Part shown: positions 17,650 through 26,340 of the stretch, piece by piece | Layout: each line of letters opens with the position of its first letter | Position numbering within the stretch: position 1 is the stretch's first letter | NCBI GenBank assembly: GCA_020524245.1 | Contig: JAIVLN010000005.1 | Span: 1 to 64,000, forward strand | Source: Rossellomorea aquimaris | GTDB lineage: Bacteria; Bacillota; Bacilli; Bacillales; Fictibacillaceae | Reading direction: 5' to 3' | Length of the DNA: 64,000 bases | Notes under the pieces: model-generated | Databases searched by the model: none | Seen by the model: only the letters and a program-made list of their open reading frames with translations | What the model was told of the DNA's origin: nothing | Program-made: the position numbers and the translations under genes

Positions 17650-18084
17650 TTACCTTTCTTGCCTTGAAGGATTCATTGCATCCATATAAGCCATATGCCA
17701 ATCAGGAAGGACCTTTTTCATGATCAATGGTTTGAATGTCTCCTTATTTACGAGTACGTGTGAGGATGTGCCTGTAATACACAGTTCTTCTTGTTCATTA
17801 TAAATTTCGTAGCCATAAATGGCACGGAGACCAGAGTAGTCATCCAGCCATGTTTTGATCGTGGCCGTATCACCGTACCGGAACGGTTTCTTGTAAGAAA
17901 TGTTGATATCCGTAACTGGTGCGAGTACACCGTTCTCTTCCATTTTCGGATAACTGAAACCAAGTTCTTTAATGAAGCGTGTCCGACCTAACTCAAACCA
18001 GACAAGATAAGTTGCATGATGGACAACTCCCATTTGATCGGTTTCAGCATATCGGACTTCTATTTCAGTATGTGTTACGTGCAC
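17650..18084 (-). CDS. yneP: 4-hydroxybenzoyl-CoA-thioesterase-fold acyl-CoA thioesterase YneP
   Basis: A 144-residue hotdog-fold protein with the YbgC-type active-site segment YAETDQMGVVHHATYLVWFE near residue 11, where the Asp is the catalytic residue, and FRYGDTATIKTWL in the central strand. Family knowledge: these enzymes hydrolyse acyl-CoA thioesters in the cytosol. The specific chain is unknown. It lies 11 nt downstream of the AAA ATPase gene and just before yneQ, so all three are likely one transcript. Confidence 0.88.
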   Translation of the reverse strand: MHVTHTEIEVRYAETDQMGVVHHATYLVWFELGRTRFIKELGFSYPKMEENGVLAPVTDINISYKKPFRYGDTATIKTWLDDYSGLRAIYGYEIYNEQEELCITGTSSHVLVNKETFKPLIMKKVLPDWHMAYMDAMNPSRQER

Positions 18085-18095
18085 GATATCATCCC

Positions 18096-20441
18096 CTATT
18101 TCACTTCTAGTATCGCTTTTTCAAAATCGATCTGTTCCAACTGTTTGAGTGAATCTTCGTCCAATTCCTCACGTTCTTTCATAATGCGGTGTGCCTGGAG
18201 CTGGATTGCCGAATCAATCAAGTCTGTCGCAAAACGACCGTTCCCATCGACGTCGATTTCTTGAAGGCGTTCCAGCAAGTAATCCCTGGCAGACTCGTCC
18301 CACGAATAACCGTAACGATTGGAGTACCTTTCCATGATTTCTATCAATTGTTCCACTGTATAGTCTTCAAAATGGAAAAACTTCTTGAACCGTGAAGAGA
18401 GTCCAGGATTGCTGTGGAGAAGCTGATTCGTTTCTTTCGGATATCCGGCCAAAATAACGACGAGATTTTCATTGTGCTTCGTCATTTCTTCAACTAACGT
18501 GTTGATTGCTTCTTTTCCGAAATCTGTACCTTGCCCCGTATAAAGAGAATAGGCTTCATCAATGAACAAGACCCCTCCAAGCGCTTCCCTCACCTTTTTT
18601 CGGGTTTTGATGGCGGTTTGACCGGTATAACCTGCTACCAGATCGGAACGACCCGCCACGATAAGATGTCCACGTTTCAGGAATCCTTTCTTTTTTAACA
18701 GGTTCGCGTATATAGAAGCGACGGTCGTTTTCCCTGTTCCAGGGTTACCGACGAAAACGGAATGAAGCTGGATCGGCACGGATGGCAACCCACGATCCCT
18801 TCTCAATTGTTGAACTTCGATAAACGAGCTCAGTGATTGCATTTCACTTTTTATCTTTTCCAATCCAACAAGCTGGTCGAGATGCTCATCTGGATCTTCT
18901 TCATAAGAGGGGGTATTGATTTGGACGTCATCTTTTACGATCAATGTCAAATCCTGAGCGGTAAGATCTTGGTCGACAGGAAGGTTTGCCCCTTTTTGAA
19001 AAATAACATCCAGAACGAGGTTTCTTACAGTACGAGCATTTCCGAATGATTCGTCGACTCTTGCATAGTCGATCTTCTCTTCCATTCTTCTCAGTGCATC
19101 AGGTGTGAATGTATAATCGTTTTCAAATGCGACTTTTTCAGCAATTTGTAAGAGCTCCTCATTCGAATATTGCGGAAGATAGATGTGATTGCTTTCAGGA
19201 AACCGACTCTGCAAGCCTGGATTCATTTGTAGAAACTGTCTCATCTCATCCGGATACCCTGCCAGGATGACGGCGAATTTACCCGCATATTCACTATTGG
19301 TCATAGCGGAAACAAGTGTATCAATCACGGTCTGTCCGTAATCGTTGCCAGATGCACCTTCACGCTTCAATGTATAGGCTTCATCGATGAATAAGACGCC
19401 ACCTACCGCCCGTTGTATCACTTTCATCGTATTTTCTTCCGTCTGCCCGACATACGCTCCTACGAGCTGTGAGCGGTCAACTTCAGTAACATCACTTTTC
19501 GGCAATATCCCCAAATCATAATACAATTTAGCAAGTAGACGAGCGATTGTCGTCTTCCCTGTACCAGGGTGTCCTGTCAGGACCATATTCAAGCTCAATT
19601 CATCTTTCATGCGATACCCTTTTTGCTGCCGTACCTTTTGGAATTGCAAGAACTGATACAGCTTGTGGACCCGTTCTTTCACTTCATCCATACCAATCAT
19701 TTCATTCAATTGCATGAGTGCCGTACTCGAATCATTTTCCCTTTTGGTTTCTTCCAGCCACTTTTCTTGAATCATCCTGAATTCATTTATGAGCTCTTTC
19801 ATTTCCGACTGAAGAGCAGATGGGTGGAAGGAACCAGATAAAGAAGAGCGGTATTCATCTGCAACTTCGTGAAGTCGACTGAACAAATCGAATAAACGGT
19901 TCACTTCCTGGGCTTGTTCTTCAATTGCTTGGATTTTTGATCGTTCATCTAACACTTTTGAAGAATGTATCCCTTGTTCCACAAGTCTTTTGATGTATCG
20001 TTCTTTACTTTGAACTTCATCTGAAGTAAAAATGGCATCATCCGCTGCTTTTCGCTTCGCAGGAACATTGTCTGTTTCCCGGATGACAGGAAGGTTGATG
20101 GATTGAATCCAGCTGTCCAATTCGATCATGGAGTAGTTGTATGCTACATCCTGTACAATGACCTCTTGATCTCCAAGATTCAACGCTAGATTAAGACGTT
20201 GTTCCATAGAAGAGTCTATTGTATGCGTTCGATCCATTCTTACCTTTACGATCAAAGCATTCAATTGTGCTTCCAATTGATTCAATGTACCTTCTTCTTC
20301 GGACTTCGCCTGTTTCCAACTTTCAACGGTTTGAAGGTACTTAAGCAATTCAATTTCCGCATTAGGTGGATATTGAGTTTTTTTGTATATATCATTGATT
20401 TGTTTCTGTATATCTTGTAGTTGATTTCGTTCTGCATTCAT
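18096..20441 (-). CDS. Large protein with two tandem CbxX/SpoVK-type AAA+ ATPase domains
   Basis: A 781-residue protein. Residues 1-~255 are helical and charged, a probable coiled coil with no recognised domain. AAA domain 1 has P-loop TGHPGTGKTT (about 290) and Walker B VLFIDEAYTL (about 352). AAA domain 2 has P-loop VGNPGTGKTT (about 564) and VLFIDEAYSL (about 627). Both carry the CbxX/CfqX signature shared with SpoVK, whose true gene is at 53856. Family knowledge: CbbX-type ATPases are hexameric remodelers of other proteins. The target here is unknown. It occupies the site next to yneP where B. subtilis has tlp, and probably leads the yneP-yneQ transcript. Confidence 0.85.
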   Translation of the reverse strand: MNAERNQLQDIQKQINDIYKKTQYPPNAEIELLKYLQTVESWKQAKSEEEGTLNQLEAQLNALIVKVRMDRTHTIDSSMEQRLNLALNLGDQEVIVQDVAYNYSMIELDSWIQSINLPVIRETDNVPAKRKAADDAIFTSDEVQSKERYIKRLVEQGIHSSKVLDERSKIQAIEEQAQEVNRLFDLFSRLHEVADEYRSSLSGSFHPSALQSEMKELINEFRMIQEKWLEETKRENDSSTALMQLNEMIGMDEVKERVHKLYQFLQFQKVRQQKGYRMKDELSLNMVLTGHPGTGKTTIARLLAKLYYDLGILPKSDVTEVDRSQLVGAYVGQTEENTMKVIQRAVGGVLFIDEAYTLKREGASGNDYGQTVIDTLVSAMTNSEYAGKFAVILAGYPDEMRQFLQMNPGLQSRFPESNHIYLPQYSNEELLQIAEKVAFENDYTFTPDALRRMEEKIDYARVDESFGNARTVRNLVLDVIFQKGANLPVDQDLTAQDLTLIVKDDVQINTPSYEEDPDEHLDQLVGLEKIKSEMQSLSSFIEVQQLRRDRGLPSVPIQLHSVFVGNPGTGKTTVASIYANLLKKKGFLKRGHLIVAGRSDLVAGYTGQTAIKTRKKVREALGGVLFIDEAYSLYTGQGTDFGKEAINTLVEEMTKHNENLVVILAGYPKETNQLLHSNPGLSSRFKKFFHFEDYTVEQLIEIMERYSNRYGYSWDESARDYLLERLQEIDVDGNGRFATDLIDSAIQLQAHRIMKEREELDEDSLKQLEQIDFEKAILEVK

Positions 20442-20522
20442 TTTCTTTCACCACCTGCAATTCCCAATCGGAATCATTATATCATACGAACAGGGCTTCT
20501 TTCTGCACCCATGATTCCATAA

Positions 20523-20556
20523 AGAAAGCTGCCATTCTGTATGGCAGCCCTTTATC
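20523..20556 (-). terminator. Terminator of the unknown gene at 20607
   Basis: GCTGCCAT (20531-20538) pairs with ATGGCAGC (20544-20551). On the minus strand it is followed by TTTCTTTATG. It separates the unknown gene from the AAA ATPase gene. Confidence 0.7.
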
Positions 20557-20606
20557 TAAGCGGTTAGAGAAGCCCGTTGATGCTCTAGACTCCGATAAAA
20601 CCTTAT

Positions 20607-21116
20607 TTATGATGATTGAAGCATGATCGGAGTAGTATGTTCAACCGATGCTTCACAAGCTTTCTTCAAGTTATTCCAATAGGAAACGATTGATTTGTCT
20701 TCTTCTTCAGACATCGACATCTCCAACCAACCTAATTCTTCAAGAAGTCTTACAGAAGAACCGATCCATACTTTCTTATTCCCGATCGACATATAAAATG
20801 GATCCTCAAAACGGAATGGCAGGTATAGGCCCGTGTTGTTCGGATGCAAGATGATATGCTGATAGATCGTGCCTTTCGTGAGTTTTGCATAAAGCAGGAG
20901 AACACCATCATTCTTCGCAGTCTTCTTCCTGAAATTTTTCAACGTCTCGAGATCTCCTAGATCAATTGTCGTTATGGGCGAATCCCAATTCAATTGCTCT
21001 TTGAAAGGAATGAGATGACCGAGCCTTTGCATATGGATTTCGAGTTTTCTATAAAAAGGATCTTGTTTGTCCCGATTTGTTACATCAAGTGGTTGAATCA
21101 TTGCTTGTACTGTCAT
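20607..21116 (-). CDS. Hypothetical protein, unknown family
   Basis: About 169 residues (MTVQAMIQPLDV). It is soluble with no signal peptide or membrane helix. Visible features are a lysine-rich N-terminal half, a beta-rich middle (GTIYQHIILHPNNTGLYLPF) and a closing helix ending with several acidic and serine residues. I do not recognise it. The start at ATG 21116 has GGGGGAG 11 nt upstream; the TTG at 21146 places the SD inside the frame. It has its own terminator, so it is a separate unit between sspN and the AAA gene. Confidence 0.65.
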   Translation of the reverse strand: MTVQAMIQPLDVTNRDKQDPFYRKLEIHMQRLGHLIPFKEQLNWDSPITTIDLGDLETLKNFRKKTAKNDGVLLLYAKLTKGTIYQHIILHPNNTGLYLPFRFEDPFYMSIGNKKVWIGSSVRLLEELGWLEMSMSEEEDKSIVSYWNNLKKACEASVEHTTPIMLQSS

Positions 21117-21227
21117 ATCTTCCACTTCTCCCCCTTCGTTCTTCAAAAGAATTCGTGTGTGTGAGTAGTTTATAGAGGGTTTCTACAATTATTAAAACGT
21201 TCTACGAATATTTTTTTGTTGAATGTA

Positions 21228-21253
21228 AAAGAGCGCAGTCTATAACTGCACTC
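21228..21253 (-). terminator. Terminator of sspN
   Basis: On the minus strand GAGTGCAGT pairs with ACTGCGCTC, with one G-U pair and a 5-nt loop, followed by TTTTAC. It starts 8 nt below the sspN stop. Confidence 0.75.
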
Positions 21254-21260
21254 CAAGATC

Positions 21261-21401
21261 TTATCCTTTTGGAGGGACATAATCCGGCTGTTCATCGGAT
21301 TTGTTGCCCATCTGCTTCCCTTTGTTCCCACCGGCCGCTTTTTGTTGCGTGCCGATGTGGTTCGGAACGAAGTCTTTAGGATGTCGTTTAGGATTGCTCA
21401 T
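21261..21401 (-). CDS. sspN: Small acid-soluble spore protein N
   Basis: A 46-residue gene. The product begins [19 protein letters not shown] and ends DYVPPKG, is rich in Lys, Asn, Gly and Pro, and fits SspN, a minor spore-core protein made in the forespore. The SD GGGAGG lies 8 nt before the ATG. In B. subtilis sspN also lies between citB and yneP, so position supports the call. The usual neighbour tlp is not found here. Confidence 0.88.
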   Translation of the reverse strand: MSNPKRHPKDFVPNHIGTQQKAAGGNKGKQMGNKSDEQPDYVPPKG

Positions 21402-21484
21402 TTCATCAGCCTCCCTTCCGTTTTATCGTTCCCCATTTCTACAGAAACTTGAAGAAGAAATGGCTGAAGAAAAATGTTCAAAAG

Positions 21485-21504
21485 AAAAAACAGGATTACT
21501 CCTG
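21485..21504 (-). terminator. Terminator of fbpB
   Basis: CAGGA/TCCTG stem (21491-21504) followed by six T residues on the minus strand, directly below the fbpB stop. Confidence 0.8.
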
Positions 21505-21508
21505 CTTT

Positions 21509-21637
21509 TCAGCTGTTTTTCAGATGTCTGTTTTCTAATCGAATTTCAAGCTGTTCCATCGCTTCTTGATCTTTCAAAAGCTCTCTTTTGTTTTCGAGTA
21601 CCAGATCTTTGAAGGATCGCTTTTTATTCTTTCTCAT
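21509..21637 (-). CDS. fbpB: FbpB-family Fur-regulated basic protein
   Basis: A 42-residue basic protein, MRKNKKRSFKDLVLENK then RELLKDQEAMEQLEIRLE. The arrangement K-R-SF-x-DLV-x2-N-K-x-ELL-KD is that of FbpA/FbpB. Family knowledge: these small proteins act with the sRNA FsrA in the iron-sparing response of B. subtilis, lowering translation of iron-rich enzymes such as aconitase. Here the gene lies about 0.9 kb from citB, which encodes aconitase. SD AGGAGG is 6 nt before the ATG. A half-perfect Fur-box sequence lies upstream at 21695-21709. Confidence 0.78.
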   Translation of the reverse strand: MRKNKKRSFKDLVLENKRELLKDQEAMEQLEIRLENRHLKNS

Positions 21638-21694
21638 ATGTAACCTCCTCGCACTCATGACACTTTTTATATTCTTTCCCACTTTCGGCCTATT

Positions 21695-21709
21695 TTATTC
21701 CAATTATCA
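21695..21709 (-). promoter_or_regulatory. Candidate Fur box upstream of fbpB
   Basis: The minus-strand sequence TGATAATTGGAATAA has one perfect 7-1-7 half site (TGATAAT); the other half matches at only 3 of 7 positions. It lies about 60 nt before the fbpB start, where Fur control is expected. Confidence 0.4.
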
Positions 21710-21744
21710 GAAAGTTTATATAAAAATGTTGAATGCATAGAAGA

Positions 21745-22455
21745 TTACCTGCTTGATGGTCTAAAACCCGCCTTCTCTGCTTCTTCTTCCGAACAGAACA
21801 TCTCCTCTGCTTTCGTCACCGCATAATACGCTCCGTCCGGCATATGATAGATCTTGTCGCCACTTGAATTGATATTCCCTTTGATGTCACACGCTGCCTT
21901 CTCATTCGTTGATGGTCCATCCGTTTCACTCTCCGTGTTTGAAAACCCATCCTCGGTAACATAGTTCTCTAAACTCCAAATCCCAACCCCCTGTTTTTGA
22001 GCTTCCTTCTGGATCGCTTGAAACCGATCCACGTATTTCGTATTCGGTGGAAAAATGTAAGCGACGCGTGCGAGACCTTTATGTAAAAGCATTTCGTTTA
22101 GCATATTTCCGTCCATGTCGTATGCGTATGCCAAAATCCTTCCGTATTTATCCCGTTCAGAAACATCCAATTCGAGCTCTACTTTTTGTCCTTCTAACCT
22201 TTCTTTCATGAAGTGGCTCGCCTCTTTCCCGAATGGCTGGACTGGTTTATTTGGATGGACCGTTTCCGGTGTATCAATCAGCAAGAGTCGGATCGTTTCC
22301 TCCTCCCCGTCAAAGTCGACTTTGAAGGTATCTCCATCAACAACTCTAGTTACAGGATAAATTCCTTTCTCAGCCATTTCCGTTTCTGGTAAAGCACAGG
22401 CGGATAAAGTAAAGGCAAGAATTACAACAAAGGTCATCCACTTGAAGTATTTCAC
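21745..22455 (-). CDS. Secreted thermonuclease-like lipoprotein (YncB/SNase family)
   Basis: A 236-residue protein. The N-terminus is a lipoprotein signal with lipobox LSAC (Cys 20). The staphylococcal-nuclease domain (about 35-165) has VVDGDTFKV, the catalytic Arg-Asp region IRLLLIDTPET, ERDKYGRILAYAY and GLARVAY. A C-terminal ~45 residues with two cysteines (ACDIKGNI ... MFCSEEEAEKAGFR) resembles a small extracellular Cys domain found on secreted nucleases. Family knowledge: Ca2+-dependent nuclease outside the membrane. It is monocistronic, downstream of citB. Confidence 0.87.
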   Translation of the reverse strand: MKYFKWMTFVVILAFTLSACALPETEMAEKGIYPVTRVVDGDTFKVDFDGEEETIRLLLIDTPETVHPNKPVQPFGKEASHFMKERLEGQKVELELDVSERDKYGRILAYAYDMDGNMLNEMLLHKGLARVAYIFPPNTKYVDRFQAIQKEAQKQGVGIWSLENYVTEDGFSNTESETDGPSTNEKAACDIKGNINSSGDKIYHMPDGAYYAVTKAEEMFCSEEEAEKAGFRPSSR

Positions 22456-22476
22456 CTATATGTTCTCTCCCTTATG

Positions 22477-22514
22477 TATGGAAATAGCAGCCCCTCAAAA
22501 AGGAGCTGCTATCT
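22477..22514 (-). terminator. Terminator of citB
   Basis: ATAGCAGC...GCTGCTAT stem, extended by CCCC/GGAG pairing, directly below the citB stop on the minus strand. The T-run is weak. Confidence 0.6.
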
Positions 22515-22526
22515 ATGATTATTGAT

Positions 22527-25238
22527 TTATGCGTTTTGAAGCTTGTTACGAAGAACCATTTGCAGGATACCACCGTGGCGGTAGTAGTCGATTTCAACTT
22601 CACTATCGAAACGAGCGACAACTTCAAATTCCTTCTTATTGCCTTCCTCGTCCGTAGCCGTTACTTTCAACATTTGACGAGGCTTCACATTTTCGTCGAT
22701 CTCGACATCAAATGTTTCTTTACCTGTCAATCCTAGTGATTCAGCGCTATCTCCATCCTTGAATTGAAGTGGAAGAACACCCATCAAGACAAGGTTACTT
22801 CTGTGGATACGCTCGAAGCTTTCAGCGATAACTGTTTTGATGCCTAGAAGGTTTGTACCTTTCGCAGCCCAGTCACGAGAGCTTCCCATTCCGTAATCCT
22901 TACCAGCAAGCACTGCAAGTCCTGTACCATCTTGTTGATACTTCATGCAAGCATCATAGATGTACATCACTTCTTCAGTCGGCCAGTAAGTCGTCCATCC
23001 GCCCTCAGTTCCAGGAGCGATCTGGTTACGGATACGGATGTTCGCGAATGTACCACGCATCATCACTTCATGGTTACCACGACGGGAACCGTAAGAGTTG
23101 AACTCAGATGGCTTCACGCCGTTATCCATCAAGTATTGTCCTGCAGGGCTGTCTTTCGCGATTGCACCTGCTGGTGAGATGTGGTCCGTTGTAACGGAGT
23201 CACCAAACTTACCAACTACGCGCATGTTGTCAAGCTTCTCGATCTTACCAGGCTCCTTGGACAAGCCTTGGAAGAATGGCGGGTTCTGGATGTATGTGGA
23301 ATCATCATCCCAGCTGTATAGCTCTTCTTCTGTCGTGTCGAGATCGTTCCATTCCTGGTTGTCGTCAAATACACGCTCGTATTCTTTCTTGAAGAGTTCA
23401 GGTTTGACAGCATGATCCATCGCTTCCTTGATCTCAGCTGTTGTAGGCCATAGATCCTTGAAGTACACTTCGTTTCCGTCTTTGTCTTTACCGAACGATT
23501 CGTTCTTCAAGTCAAAGTCGACAGATCCAGCCAATGCATAAGCGACGACAAGTGGCGGTGAAGCCAGGTAGTTCGCTTTTACAAGAGGGTGGATACGTCC
23601 TTCGAAGTTACGGTTACCGGAAAGGACAGAGGATACGACTAGATCGCTCTTCGCGATACCCTCTTCGATTTCTTCTGCCAATGGACCGGAGTTACCGATA
23701 CAAGTCGTACAGCCATAACCGACAAGGTTGAAGCCGAGCTTTTCCATGTATGGCATTAGGCCGGATTCTTCAAGGTATCCTGTAACAACTTTGGATCCTG
23801 GTGCCAAGCTTGTTTTCACGTACTCAGGTACTTCCAAGCCTTTTTCAACCGCTTTTTTCGCGATAAGTCCAGCACCGAGCATAACGCTAGGGTTGGACGT
23901 ATTCGTACAACTTGTGATTGCAGCGATTGCAAGGTCACCCGTCTTCATGTTGGAAACTTTACCGTTCGGGTGCTTGATCTCAACAGACTTGTTGATTTCG
24001 TCTTTCTCTAAACCGAATCCGCTGTTTCCAGCTGGTGCAACCAATGCACGGTTGAACGCATCTTTCATGTCAGAAAGAGGAATCAAATCTTGAGGACGTT
24101 TCGGTCCAGACAAGTTCGGCTCTAGTTCAGAAAGGTTCAATTCAACAACGTCTGTGAATTGTGGATCTTCTGTTCCTGGTGTGTAGAACATGCCGTTCGC
24201 TTTCGCATACTTTTCAACAAGCTCTACTTGTTCAGGAGAACGTCCAGTCAAACGCATGTAGTTCAATGTTTCATCATCGACCGGGAAGAATCCGCAAGTC
24301 GCACCATATTCAGGTGCCATGTTGGAGATCGTCGCACGGTCAGCTAGTGTCATGTCTGCAAGACCTGGGCCGAAGAACTCGACGAACTTACCGACTACAT
24401 TCTTTTGACGTAAAACTTGGGTTACTTTAAGTGCAAGGTCTGTTGCCGTTGTTCCTTCAGGCATTTCACCTGTCAACTTCACACCGATGACTTCTGGTAC
24501 CGGGAAGTAAGATGGCTGGCCGAGCATTCCTGCTTCAGCTTCGATTCCACCAACACCCCAACCGAGGACACCGATTCCGTTGATCATTGTCGTGTGGGAG
24601 TCCGTTCCGACAAGGGAATCCGGGTATGCGACGTGTTCTCCATCCGCTTCATGAGAACCTACGACAGATGCTAAGTATTCAAGGTTAACCTGGTGGACGA
24701 TACCTGTTGCTGGTGGTACGGCACGGTAGTTGTCGAATGACGTTTGTGCCCAACGCAAGAATTTGTAACGCTCAAGGTTACGTTCGAATTCACGCTTCAT
24801 GTTGAATGTCAACGCATCGTCCGTTCCATACTTGTCAACCTGTACAGAGTGGTCGATAACGAGGTCAACTGGAATTTCAGGGTTGATCTGGTCTGGAGAT
24901 CCACCCATGTCCGCCATTGCCTTACGAAGAGATGCAAGGTCGACGACTGCAGGAACACCAGTGAAGTCCTGCAAAATGACACGTGAAGGTTTGAAAGGAA
25001 CATCAATGTCTTTGACGTCTTTCGTTCCCCATTTAGCTAGGTTTTCAATATGCTCTTTGTCGATTACTTTACCGTCGTACTGACGTAAAACAGATTCTAA
25101 CAATACCTTAATGGAATAAGGTAGACGGGATGTGTTTCCTACTCCCGCTTGGTCAAGCGCTTTCAAGTCATAATAGTGATACGTTTTTCCGTTCGCATCA
25201 AATGTTTTTTTAGCATGGTAAACATCTTTTGTGCTCAT
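22527..25238 (-). CDS. citB: Aconitate hydratase (aconitase, AcnA type)
   Basis: A 903-residue aconitase A. [4Fe-4S] ligands are visible in TSCTNTSNP (Cys about 440) and [12 protein letters not shown] (two Cys about 505). It contains the C-terminal swivel domain with [16 protein letters not shown]. Family knowledge: citrate-isocitrate isomerase of the TCA cycle. The apo-form binds RNA in B. subtilis and aconitase affects sporulation. The ATG at 25238 ([11 protein letters not shown]) follows AGGAGG by 8 nt; the frame open to 25274 is upstream leader. The promoter region at 25337-25410 has the layout expected for CcpC control. Confidence 0.95.
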   Translation of the reverse strand: MSTKDVYHAKKTFDANGKTYHYYDLKALDQAGVGNTSRLPYSIKVLLESVLRQYDGKVIDKEHIENLAKWGTKDVKDIDVPFKPSRVILQDFTGVPAVVDLASLRKAMADMGGSPDQINPEIPVDLVIDHSVQVDKYGTDDALTFNMKREFERNLERYKFLRWAQTSFDNYRAVPPATGIVHQVNLEYLASVVGSHEADGEHVAYPDSLVGTDSHTTMINGIGVLGWGVGGIEAEAGMLGQPSYFPVPEVIGVKLTGEMPEGTTATDLALKVTQVLRQKNVVGKFVEFFGPGLADMTLADRATISNMAPEYGATCGFFPVDDETLNYMRLTGRSPEQVELVEKYAKANGMFYTPGTEDPQFTDVVELNLSELEPNLSGPKRPQDLIPLSDMKDAFNRALVAPAGNSGFGLEKDEINKSVEIKHPNGKVSNMKTGDLAIAAITSCTNTSNPSVMLGAGLIAKKAVEKGLEVPEYVKTSLAPGSKVVTGYLEESGLMPYMEKLGFNLVGYGCTTCIGNSGPLAEEIEEGIAKSDLVVSSVLSGNRNFEGRIHPLVKANYLASPPLVVAYALAGSVDFDLKNESFGKDKDGNEVYFKDLWPTTAEIKEAMDHAVKPELFKKEYERVFDDNQEWNDLDTTEEELYSWDDDSTYIQNPPFFQGLSKEPGKIEKLDNMRVVGKFGDSVTTDHISPAGAIAKDSPAGQYLMDNGVKPSEFNSYGSRRGNHEVMMRGTFANIRIRNQIAPGTEGGWTTYWPTEEVMYIYDACMKYQQDGTGLAVLAGKDYGMGSSRDWAAKGTNLLGIKTVIAESFERIHRSNLVLMGVLPLQFKDGDSAESLGLTGKETFDVEIDENVKPRQMLKVTATDEEGNKKEFEVVARFDSEVEIDYYRHGGILQMVLRNKLQNA

Positions 25239-25347
25239 GCGAAAAACCTCCTTCTCCTGTCCATGATACATCAATTACTGGAATGCTGTCGAAAGATTAC
25301 TGTTTTTTACTGTTTCTGTTGTTTTATCCTTCCTTCTACACTAGTGT

Positions 25348-25377
25348 AGTATAGAGCAGAACATAAGTAAATTTCAA
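25348..25377 (-). promoter_or_regulatory. Sigma-A promoter of citB
   Basis: On the minus strand -35 TTGAAA (25372-25377) and -10 TATACT (25348-25353) are 18 nt apart. A perfect 14-bp palindrome, CTACACTAGTGTAG, lies at 25337-25350, over the expected transcription start. Confidence 0.65.
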
Positions 25378-25410
25378 TATTTTTATGGATAATCATAAGA
25401 TTTACTTATG
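25362..25410. promoter_or_regulatory. CcpC-like dyad operators at citB
   Basis: CATAAGTAAAT (25362-25372) and ATTTACTTATG (25400-25410) are perfect inverted arms, centred near -26 and -64 relative to the inferred start. A second small dyad, TTATG/CATAA, lies between them. B. subtilis CcpC binds ATAA/TTAT dyads at about -66 and -27 of citB, so the geometry agrees. Confidence 0.55.
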
Positions 25411-25462
25411 CATTAAAACATAATATTGATTTCTCCGAAATCAATAAAAGTAAAAATGAGTG

Positions 25463-25492
25463 TGTATGTTGCTACGCTTTGGATACAAACTA
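25463..25492 (+). promoter_or_regulatory. Sigma-G-type promoter of sspO
   Basis: -35 TGTATG (25463-25468), 17-nt spacer, -10 CAAACTA (25486-25492; six of seven positions of CATACTA). It lies just upstream of the sspO ribosome-binding site. Confidence 0.55.
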
Positions 25493-25513
25493 AATTCGTG
25501 GAGGTGAAATCCA

Positions 25514-25663
25514 TTGGCTAAACCGAAAAGAGGTAAAGTGAACGCATCATTTTCCGATAAACAAGCCATACAGCAGCCAACGGAGTTCGATCATGAATTC
25601 GCGAATGAACCGTTGAAAGCTAATGAGCGTCAAAACAATAAGAAACGCAAAAAGAATCAATAA
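25514..25663 (+). CDS. sspO: Small acid-soluble spore protein O
   Basis: A 49-residue gene read from TTG at 25514, 7 nt after GGAGGTG. The product begins MAKPKRGKVNASFSDKQ and ends in the SspO signature ANERQNNKKRKKNQ, nearly identical to the tail of B. subtilis SspO. It is a minor spore-core protein expressed in the forespore. It is divergent from citB, the same order as in B. subtilis. A sigma-G-like promoter lies at 25463-25492. Confidence 0.9.
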   Translation: MAKPKRGKVNASFSDKQAIQQPTEFDHEFANEPLKANERQNNKKRKKNQ

Positions 25664-25677
25664 TGAGTATTTAAAAC

Positions 25678-25703
25678 AGGGGTTGTCAGTCCTGACAACC
25701 CCT
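25678..25703. terminator. Bidirectional terminator between sspO and the 25724 gene
   Basis: AGGGGTTGTCAG (25678-25689) pairs perfectly with CTGACAACCCCT (25692-25703) around a 2-nt gap. T-rich tracts flank it. Confidence 0.8.
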
Positions 25704-25723
25704 CTACCTTTTCAACTTTTGTA

Positions 25724-25978
25724 TTAATAAAGATCTTTTCTAAGATTGTACAAATCCTCTTGATACTGCTTCAATTGTACACGCTGATGCTCACTGGCCA
25801 CTTCCAACGCGTTGTCGATCTGTTGCAGTGCTTCATTCAATTCCTGAGTGAACATTTGCTCTTTCGTAGCAAAATCAGGATCTGCTGAACTCTCAAGTGC
25901 TGCGCCATTGGCCTTGATAGCTTGTTCATATCCTTGCTGAGCCGCCTGGAATGCTTGTTGTTTATCCTTATGATATGG
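25724..25978 (-). CDS. Small helical protein, possibly DUF2524 (YtzC-like)
   Basis: About 84 residues, rich in Gln, Glu and Ala, predicted to form two long helices (AFQAAQQGYEQAIKANG and QQIDNALEVASEHQRVQL). The layout resembles the YtzC/DUF2524 family, a match from memory only. No function is known. The ATG at 25978 (MPYHKDKQQ) follows GGAAGAGGG; the frame extends to 26002 without an SD. It is a single gene between sspO and sspP, on the other strand. Confidence 0.65.
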   Translation of the reverse strand, partial: PYHKDKQQAFQAAQQGYEQAIKANGAALESSADPDFATKEQMFTQELNEALQQIDNALEVASEHQRVQLKQYQEDLYNLRKDLY

Positions 25979-26056
25979 CATGAGAATCCCTCTTCCTTTC
26001 ATAATGGTCTGTCATTAATATGAAACAGGACAAGCCGATTTATTCCAAGAACCTGA

Positions 26057-26087
26057 TGAATATCAATTCATACCCTCCTGCATACTA
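26057..26087 (+). promoter_or_regulatory. Sigma-G promoter of sspP
   Basis: -35 TGAATA (26057-26062) and -10 CATACTA (26081-26087) with an 18-nt spacer match the forespore sigma-G consensus exactly. The sspP start follows 37 nt downstream. Confidence 0.75.
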
Positions 26088-26123
26088 AATTTTAAGGTCT
26101 GATATTTTAATGGAGGGTTCCGA

Positions 26124-26264
26124 ATGACAGAAAGAAACACACACAAAGACCAAAGGAAAAATGCTCCTAAAGGTGACAATCCTGGGCAACCTGAGCCACT
26201 TGATGGGTCCAAAAAAGTGAAGAAAGCGAATCATACACGCCAAAAGCACGGTGGCCATATTTGA
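26124..26264 (+). CDS. sspP: Small acid-soluble spore protein P
   Basis: A 46-residue protein, [20 protein letters not shown] then [19 protein letters not shown]. The segment [21 protein letters not shown] is shared with B. subtilis SspP. SD GGAGGG lies 6 nt before the ATG. It is a forespore-expressed minor spore protein. In B. subtilis sspP is followed by cotM and yneK; here the 10-kb selenium locus begins directly downstream. Confidence 0.92.
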   Translation: MTERNTHKDQRKNAPKGDNPGQPEPLDGSKKVKKANHTRQKHGGHI

Positions 26265-26273
26265 TTTTACGTA

Positions 26274-26322
26274 CGAAAAAACCGTATGGTGAACCCCACA
26301 GAGGGTCATCTTACGGTTTTTT
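26274..26322. terminator. Bidirectional terminator between sspP and selA
   Basis: AAAAAACCGTA pairs with TTACGGTTTTTT across about 26 nt. The outgoing ends on both strands are runs of T, fitting two converging genes. Confidence 0.75.
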
Positions 26323-26340
26323 TACCCACTTATAATGAAA

